Assembly: GCA_031280435.1 (NCBI GenBank)
Contig: JAITGS010000136.1
Location: 1 to 39,389, forward strand
Source: Tannerellaceae bacterium
Lineage (GTDB): Bacteria > Bacteroidota > Bacteroidia > Bacteroidales > Tannerellaceae
DNA length: 39,389 nt
Reading direction: 5' to 3'
Under the pieces are notes generated by a model. That model was not told the DNA's origin. It was given only the letters and a program-made list of their open reading frames with translations, and ran no database searches. The translations under genes were made by a program, and so were the position numbers. Positions 34,425 through 39,389 of the stretch are shown one piece after another. Position 1 is the first letter of the stretch. Every line of letters begins with the position of its first letter.

Positions 34425-34694
34425 TTATATACAATGAGATTCAAAAACATTCGAATTGTTCTCAAGAACTTTTGCGTTGTAGCCGGCAATTTTTGTTTTG
34501 TATAAGGCTACTTTCGCGTTGTTGCCCGCTACTTTCGCGTTGTAGCCCGCTACTTTTGCGTTGTTGCCTGCTACTTTTGCGTTATTGCTCGCTACTTTTG
34601 CGTTATTGCCGAATACTTTTGCGTTGTTCTCGGAACTTTTTCCGTAGGATATAAAAAATCGAGGATACATTTTGGAGACGACTTTTGTATTCAT
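34425..34694 (-). CDS. Small heptad-repeat ORF between surE and the C1B peptidase
   Basis: An 89-codon frame opening 9 bp after the surE stop. Residues about 23-85 are nine consecutive heptads of the type (N/Y)NAKVAG, encoded by 21-bp units (34440-34628). The first 22 residues (MNTKVVSKMYPRFFISYG) and the last 4 are not repetitive. The close spacing to surE suggests co-transcription and possible translation, but the plus strand is also open through the array and no family is recognised. It may be a repeat element rather than a gene. Confidence 0.35.
   Translation of the reverse strand: MNTKVVSKMYPRFFISYGKSSENNAKVFGNNAKVASNNAKVAGNNAKVAGYNAKVAGNNAKVALYKTKIAGYNAKVLENNSNVFESHCI
34440..34628. repeat. 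21-bp tandem repeat, about nine copies
   Basis: Units of the form GCTACTTTCGCGTTGTTGCCC recur every 21 bp on the plus strand, with variants in the outer copies. All copies keep length 21 exactly, unlike the 41-42-bp arrays. Confidence 0.85.
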
Positions 34695-34703
34695 ATCTTT
34701 TAT

Positions 34704-35465
34704 TTATCTGAAAATATGGTTGGTAGACAGTTCCTTCATAAAATCGTAGTCGGTGACATCAATTTTGCAGGGGACGAGGGAGGCATAACCATCGTTGAGA
34801 GCGGTGGTATCGTTGTCCGAGAAATATTTTCGAATAGAGAGCTCGCCGGCGAGGCTATATGCTCGGGGCCCATGCCTTTCTTCGGCCGTTATGTATTCGC
34901 CGGTAAAAAGGGCGTCGGCCTGCCTGCACACCTTCACGCCTTTCACTTTTGCGAGCGCAGGAACGTTCAGATTCAGATATGAGCCCTGCGGCAAACCTTC
35001 CTTCAGCACATATTCAACAAGCGCGCGACCAAGGCGGCAACTTTCGCTGAAATCGGGCTTTTCTCCGTAGAAATCCAACGAAAGGCCTATGGAGGGGATT
35101 CCCAAGATGCATCCTTCTATGGCCGCCCCAAGGGTTCCGGAATAATGAACGCAGATCGACATGTTTCCACCGTGGTTAATTCCCGACACAAGCAAGTCGG
35201 GGCGGATGCCAAGGTGTAGTGCAAGTTTTACGCAATCAACGGGAGTGCCGGAACATTGGTAAACGGCCAAATCGTTTTCTTCGACCAAAAATTCATAGCT
35301 TACGGGAGCCGCAGTCGTGATTGCGCCCGACATTCCTGAACGCGGACTGTCGGGCGCAAAAACAACGAGTCGGCCCAGGTCTCTCAAAGATGCGGTAAGC
35401 TCTTGGATGCCCCGGGCAGTGACGCCGTCATCGTTTGTAATAAGAATCAGAGGGTTTTCTTTCAT
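34704..35465 (-). CDS. surE: 5'/3'-nucleotidase SurE
   Basis: A 253-aa metal-dependent phosphatase that removes phosphate from nucleoside monophosphates in stress and stationary phase. I place the start at ATG 35465 ([20 protein letters not shown]); the frame is open further upstream, into the PHP gene end, but those residues are not SurE-like. Metal ligands Asp12-Asp13 are in [18 protein letters not shown] and [10 protein letters not shown] supply the Ser and Asn ligands, and PVDCVKLAL is also conserved. It starts 14 bp after the PHP gene stop. Confidence 0.93.
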   Translation of the reverse strand: MKENPLILITNDDGVTARGIQELTASLRDLGRLVVFAPDSPRSGMSGAITTAAPVSYEFLVEENDLAVYQCSGTPVDCVKLALHLGIRPDLLVSGINHGGNMSICVHYSGTLGAAIEGCILGIPSIGLSLDFYGEKPDFSESCRLGRALVEYVLKEGLPQGSYLNLNVPALAKVKGVKVCRQADALFTGEYITAEERHGPRAYSLAGELSIRKYFSDNDTTALNDGYASLVPCKIDVTDYDFMKELSTNHIFR

Positions 35466-35479
35466 TTGTCTGTTTAAAG

Positions 35480-36670
35480 TTAAACCGTCAGTGCGATTTC
35501 CAATGGTTTGTTCATGCCTATCATCCAATTGGCTACCGTCAGCGTTTTGATACCCGCGGGCCGGAAGGCTTGCCGTTTAACGTCTTGGGGCAAATCGAAC
35601 AAACTTCCTCCCATAACGATGGAAACGGGCAGCGAGCTTTTGTTTGTGAACTCAATAACACCGCCCGACAGAGCTTTGATTTCGACCGAAGCCTCGAAGA
35701 GGCGCGGCAACCACGGCTCCCTTCCCCATAGAGCGCCGGCCGCCCAGCCTATTGTTCGCTTTGCGAAGAAGGCTTCTTTTGCGCTTTCAACGGTTCGCTC
35801 TTTGGCCAAGACCAACGTGATGGGGCGAAGCGGATTTTGCAGACCGTATCGGTTCAATTCACTCGGATGTATGTCGCTATTTGCGAATACAGCCAAATCG
35901 TATTTGTTGCACCAATCGGAAACGACCGGATAGTATTCGCTATCGTTGAAGAGCTCAATGCCGTGAAGAAGGCCTTCCTTATGAGCTTCTTTGTGTGCAT
36001 CGGTAAAACGCAGAGGCGCGCCTTTTTCAATTCCTCCGCTCGTAGGCGCTTCCCATCCCGGATGATTCCAAAGCAGGAAAGCCCCTTGTTCGGCAGCGAC
36101 TCGCAGCATTTGCTTCCAATCGTCGACAGCCGCAGCAATGGGATTGTTATCTGTCGTAAACAAAGCGTTGAAATGGCCCGGAGGCATAGAGTTTTTGGTG
36201 ATTTCGCACGAATTTATCAAAAGAAGATTGCGCTTGTCGGCTTCAGGCTTACCTACTTCATACCAGATGTTGTAATTATTGGCATCCTTATCGTTGAGCA
36301 ACCATTTTCCTTTGTTGCTGAAAAATGGGCGATACTCAATATGATCGCTTATTGCGATTATGTCGAGCCCATTCAGGACAGCTTCATCCACACGGTCGGC
36401 CGGCATAACGGCGCCATCGGAAAATAGCGTATGTATGTGGAAATCTCCCTTCAGCACTTTGAATCCATCGACATCCGGTATATTTATCTGCCTTGGCGAC
36501 GGAGCAGGCAAGCGCATGGAGCCGGCCTGCACCGTAAACGTATCAATTTCCGGAGCAGGAGCGTCGGCTCCACGAGTTACTCGCTTTTGCGCCGAAAGCG
36601 GATTCTGAGGAATCGTCACTCCAGCTCCCAACAATGCGGAATACTTAAGAAAATCTCGACGATTTGTCAT
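35480..36670 (-). CDS. Exported PHP-domain phosphoesterase
   Basis: A 396-aa protein with a twin-arginine-type start ([20 protein letters not shown]), a linker, then a PHP metallo-phosphoesterase domain. Metal ligands are recognisable in [12 protein letters not shown] (His-x-His), [15 protein letters not shown] and [10 protein letters not shown]-terminal all-beta part (about 300-396) follows. PHP proteins of this stand-alone type hydrolyse phosphate esters; the substrate is unknown. It lies 14 bp upstream of surE and 16 bp after the S41 gene, so the three are likely one unit. Confidence 0.8.
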   Translation of the reverse strand: MTNRRDFLKYSALLGAGVTIPQNPLSAQKRVTRGADAPAPEIDTFTVQAGSMRLPAPSPRQINIPDVDGFKVLKGDFHIHTLFSDGAVMPADRVDEAVLNGLDIIAISDHIEYRPFFSNKGKWLLNDKDANNYNIWYEVGKPEADKRNLLLINSCEITKNSMPPGHFNALFTTDNNPIAAAVDDWKQMLRVAAEQGAFLLWNHPGWEAPTSGGIEKGAPLRFTDAHKEAHKEGLLHGIELFNDSEYYPVVSDWCNKYDLAVFANSDIHPSELNRYGLQNPLRPITLVLAKERTVESAKEAFFAKRTIGWAAGALWGREPWLPRLFEASVEIKALSGGVIEFTNKSSLPVSIVMGGSLFDLPQDVKRQAFRPAGIKTLTVANWMIGMNKPLEIALTV

Positions 36671-36686
36671 TCTTATTCTAATAATA

Positions 36687-39389
36687 TTACTTATTCCAAA
36701 CTCTCGGAGCCGGAACAGGAGGCAGGGGCTTCCGTGTTTTCAGCTCTTTCATTATTTCTTCTATTGCACGATCAAGCTGTTGGTCTTCGCCGTTCCATTC
36801 TTTCACTGGATCGTTATCCACGAATATATCGGGAGCAACACCATAGTTTTCTATCATCCAATCGCCGGTCTTAAGGTCGTAGCTTGTAAAGAAAGGTACG
36901 CGCAGATCGGTTCCGTCGATAAAAGGCAGCGAACCGCTTATGCCGACAATTCCTCCCCATGTGCGTGTACCTATAAGCTTGCCCAATCCAAGCGCTTTGA
37001 ATCCCCATGGGAACAGATCGCCATCGGAAGCCGAATATTTATTGATCAGGCAGACTTTGGGGCCGACCTGCGCAGCGTCGGGTATGGTGCCGATTCTCGA
37101 AGAGCCTCTCGACATAGTCAAGCGATAGGGTTCCCTGGCTAAGCGTTCCAGGATCATAGGAGAAACGTTTCCTCCGCCGTTAGCTCGGTCGTCAATGATA
37201 AGTCCCTCTTTGTCCAATTGAGGATAGAAGTATCGCGAAAATTCATTCAGTCCTTCCACTCCCATATCCGGAATGTAGATATATCCGATTTTACCGCCGG
37301 TAGCCTTATCCACTTTCTTGATGTTATTCTGTACCCAATTATAGTGGTAAAGAGAGTATTCCTCCGACAATGGAGTTATCACTATCTTACGGGCGCCGTC
37401 TTTTTGAGCTTTAGCATTGAGCATAAGCTCCGTCGGGACATTTGCCTTTCCAACAAGCAAAGCATACAGATCTTTCGCGCTATTGGTAGGAATGCCATCC
37501 ACAGCTACGATGAAATCACCAACATTAGCATCAATGCCCGGTTCCGTCAGCGGAGACCGCAGATCTTTGCTCCAAGAAGCTCCGGCAAGGACTTTCTCGA
37601 TCCGGAAAAAGCCGCTTTGCGGGTCGCGGGAGACTTCTGCGCCTAAGCGTCCGGTCGAAATTCTACCGGCTCGGTTCAGCTCGCCCGGAGTAATATAAGC
37701 ATGCCCACATTGCAGTTCGCCGATCATTTCGCCGATCACATAATTAAGATCGAGGCGATTCTTTACGTGAGGAACAAGGACTGCATATTTTTCCTTCATC
37801 GCTTTCCAATCTACCCCGTGCATATTCTCTACGTAGAAGCCGTCGCGCATTGCCCGCCAGGCTTCGTTAAATATTTGACTCCACTCCTGCGGATAATCGG
37901 TGGAGATTTTGATGTTTGCAAAACTTATCTCATCCTTCAGATCGACTTTAGCGCCGGGAATGTCGGCCGCATAGTAAGTTCTGCCTTTGGCAAAGAGAGC
38001 TTTCTTGCGACCGGGCTCAACAATCATGATGGCATCCGTAAGGGTTTCCTCTTTTTGCTTCTTGAGGTCATACACTTTCGTTCCGCCGCGTGCAGAGTAA
38101 TAAACTTTGTCGCCGGTTGCATAAAGATTGCGATACGAGCCGCCGGCTAATGGCAATTGAACTATTCGATCGGCGATTCCTTCGGCATCGAATATAACGA
38201 CACTGTCTTTCTTTTCGCTTTTCTTGTCAGGACCAACATCTGCACGAGCATCCTCAGGTAGGAAGGGCGAAGGCGTCTTAGCCGACAATAGAGCCAGGTA
38301 TACTCCGTCCATATTATTATAAACGTGATTCCATTCCAGCGAACCGTAGGTAGGATTAAAATCACGGGAGGAAGCAAATACAAGATATTTCCCATCAGTA
38401 CTGAAAACCGGCGATGAAGAATCATACCATTTATCCGTAACCGGAAATTCTTTCTTCTCAGCTATATTATAAACATACACCACGGAAAAATCATTACTCC
38501 CAAGCCGAGAGTATGTTAGCCATTTATTATCCGGCGAGAAGTTGACCGTGCGGATTTCACTCATAGAATCCTGCAAAACAAGCACCGCTTTCTTCGTGGC
38601 CACATCCAACAAGCTAACTCTGTTCTTCCTGTCGGTATATACAATCTTGCTGCCATCCGGGCTCCATTTGAAGGAGCGGATGTAGGTATCGTTTTTAGAA
38701 GTTAGTTGCACGGCGTCTCCTCCGGCTGCAGGTTGCATGTATAACTCGGTTTCTCCGCTTTGATCGGATATGTATGCAATGAATTTGCCGTCGGGCGACC
38801 AGGCTGCGTTGCGTTCATGAGCGCCGGGAGTACGGCTTATGTTTTTGGTGACCCCCTTCTCGACAGGAAGATTGAATACTTCGCCACGGGCAGTTACAAC
38901 CACACGCTCACCATTGGGAGAAAGGCTGACAGCGCTAACATAGGAGCCGCCGTCTTTTATTTCGCTTCGAGCGTAGATGTTATCAGACGACAGGCGTATG
39001 TTGACCTTCCCCGGAATCCTTGTGTTGACATCCATCTTGTATATGTATCCACCGTTCTCGAAAACAATAGTGTTTCCGTGGATACTTGGGAATTTCACAT
39101 CGTATTCGGAAAATTGGGTGACTTTGGAGGTTTGCTTAGTTTTCGTGTTATACTCGAAGATATTCATTGTACGTTCTCTGTCGGAGATAAAGAAAATCCG
39201 GTCGCCGGCCCACATCGGCATAATATCTTGCGCATCATTGGAAGTAGCGTTCTCCACGGTCTTCCCGGCAGAGTCGTAAATCCATATATCGTCGGCCATG
39301 CCGCCTTTGTAGTATTTCCAAGTACGAAATTCTCTCATTACGCGATTGTAGGCGAACAGCTTTCCATCGGGAGAATAACTGCAAAATCC
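36687..39389 (-). CDS. Tricorn-like S41 peptidase, N-terminus cut by the right edge
   Basis: The reading frame runs in from the window edge; codons beyond the first ATG (39338) read GFCSYSPDGKLFAYNRV, which is a further beta-propeller blade, so the true start lies outside. The visible 900 residues comprise a six- or seven-bladed propeller of WD40/TolB-like SPDGK repeats (ASWSPDG, FKWSPDGSKI, NFSPDNKWL). A linker, a PDZ domain (GDFIVAVDGIPTN) and the S41 C-terminal domain follow. The S41 domain has DDRANGGGNVSPMI and the nucleophile Ser in KYSASDGDLFP. It resembles archaeal tricorn protease and its Bacteroidetes relatives. The signal peptide cannot be seen. Confidence 0.9.
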   Translation of the reverse strand, partial: GFCSYSPDGKLFAYNRVMREFRTWKYYKGGMADDIWIYDSAGKTVENATSNDAQDIMPMWAGDRIFFISDRERTMNIFEYNTKTKQTSKVTQFSEYDVKFPSIHGNTIVFENGGYIYKMDVNTRIPGKVNIRLSSDNIYARSEIKDGGSYVSAVSLSPNGERVVVTARGEVFNLPVEKGVTKNISRTPGAHERNAAWSPDGKFIAYISDQSGETELYMQPAAGGDAVQLTSKNDTYIRSFKWSPDGSKIVYTDRKNRVSLLDVATKKAVLVLQDSMSEIRTVNFSPDNKWLTYSRLGSNDFSVVYVYNIAEKKEFPVTDKWYDSSSPVFSTDGKYLVFASSRDFNPTYGSLEWNHVYNNMDGVYLALLSAKTPSPFLPEDARADVGPDKKSEKKDSVVIFDAEGIADRIVQLPLAGGSYRNLYATGDKVYYSARGGTKVYDLKKQKEETLTDAIMIVEPGRKKALFAKGRTYYAADIPGAKVDLKDEISFANIKISTDYPQEWSQIFNEAWRAMRDGFYVENMHGVDWKAMKEKYAVLVPHVKNRLDLNYVIGEMIGELQCGHAYITPGELNRAGRISTGRLGAEVSRDPQSGFFRIEKVLAGASWSKDLRSPLTEPGIDANVGDFIVAVDGIPTNSAKDLYALLVGKANVPTELMLNAKAQKDGARKIVITPLSEEYSLYHYNWVQNNIKKVDKATGGKIGYIYIPDMGVEGLNEFSRYFYPQLDKEGLIIDDRANGGGNVSPMILERLAREPYRLTMSRGSSRIGTIPDAAQVGPKVCLINKYSASDGDLFPWGFKALGLGKLIGTRTWGGIVGISGSLPFIDGTDLRVPFFTSYDLKTGDWMIENYGVAPDIFVDNDPVKEWNGEDQQLDRAIEEIMKELKTRKPLPPVPAPRVWNK

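Overview
The window looks like a chromosomal segment of a Bacteroidales bacterium. The evidence is a Bacteroidetes-type promoter box (TAnnTTTG) before many genes, an almost complete lack of Shine-Dalgarno sequences, a secreted protein with a type IX secretion (T9SS) C-terminal sorting domain, a DUF5683 protein, an NfnAB pair, and the rimP-nusA-infB-cvpA-sufB gene order. The T9SS domain and repeat-rich intergenic DNA suggest a Porphyromonadaceae/Tannerellaceae-like lineage. That narrower placement is an inference.

Layout. (1) 1-4.2 kb: the start of a heptad-repeat ORF leaving the left edge; a 1096-aa secreted M60-type metallopeptidase with BspA-like leucine-rich repeats, a triplicated 117-aa module and a T9SS tail; then a repeat-rich gap. 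(2) 4.2-11.4 kb, minus strand: rimP-nusA-infB-cvpA-sufB, with a good promoter in front of rimP. (3) 12-22.8 kb, plus strand: a PatB/MalY-type C-S lyase, slyD, aroC, parA-parB, a DUF5683 protein, an MltD-like lytic transglycosylase, a bifunctional RelA/SpoT enzyme, a Dus enzyme and an AhpD-like protein, closed by an intrinsic terminator. (4) 22.8-23.4 kb: a cluster of duplicated hairpins. (5) 23.4-26.8 kb, plus strand: sufC-sufD and an M16 peptidase, ending against a convergent sugar isomerase/epimerase-like gene. (6) 27.7-28.3 kb: an array of about eleven 42-bp units that switches orientation in the middle. (7) murF, then minus-strand genes: a TPR lipo/periplasmic protein, NfnB, NfnA, a GroES-like protein, a secreted C1B peptidase, a heptad-repeat ORF, surE, a PHP phosphoesterase and a tricorn-type S41 peptidase cut by the right edge.

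Most genes are conserved housekeeping functions: translation and transcription factors, Fe-S cluster assembly, chromosome partition, cell-wall remodelling, stringent response and electron bifurcation. I found no defence system, phage, transposase gene, CRISPR array, rRNA or tRNA.

The unusual content is between the genes. Five or six repeat arrays with unrelated sequences share a period of 21 or 41-42 bp (7 or 14 codons, about two or four helical turns). Two hairpin clusters sit at the two places where the usual sufB-sufC junction is broken. One inversion of about 19 kb would restore rimP-nusA-infB-cvpA-sufB-sufC-sufD, which makes these repeat-rich gaps candidate rearrangement points.
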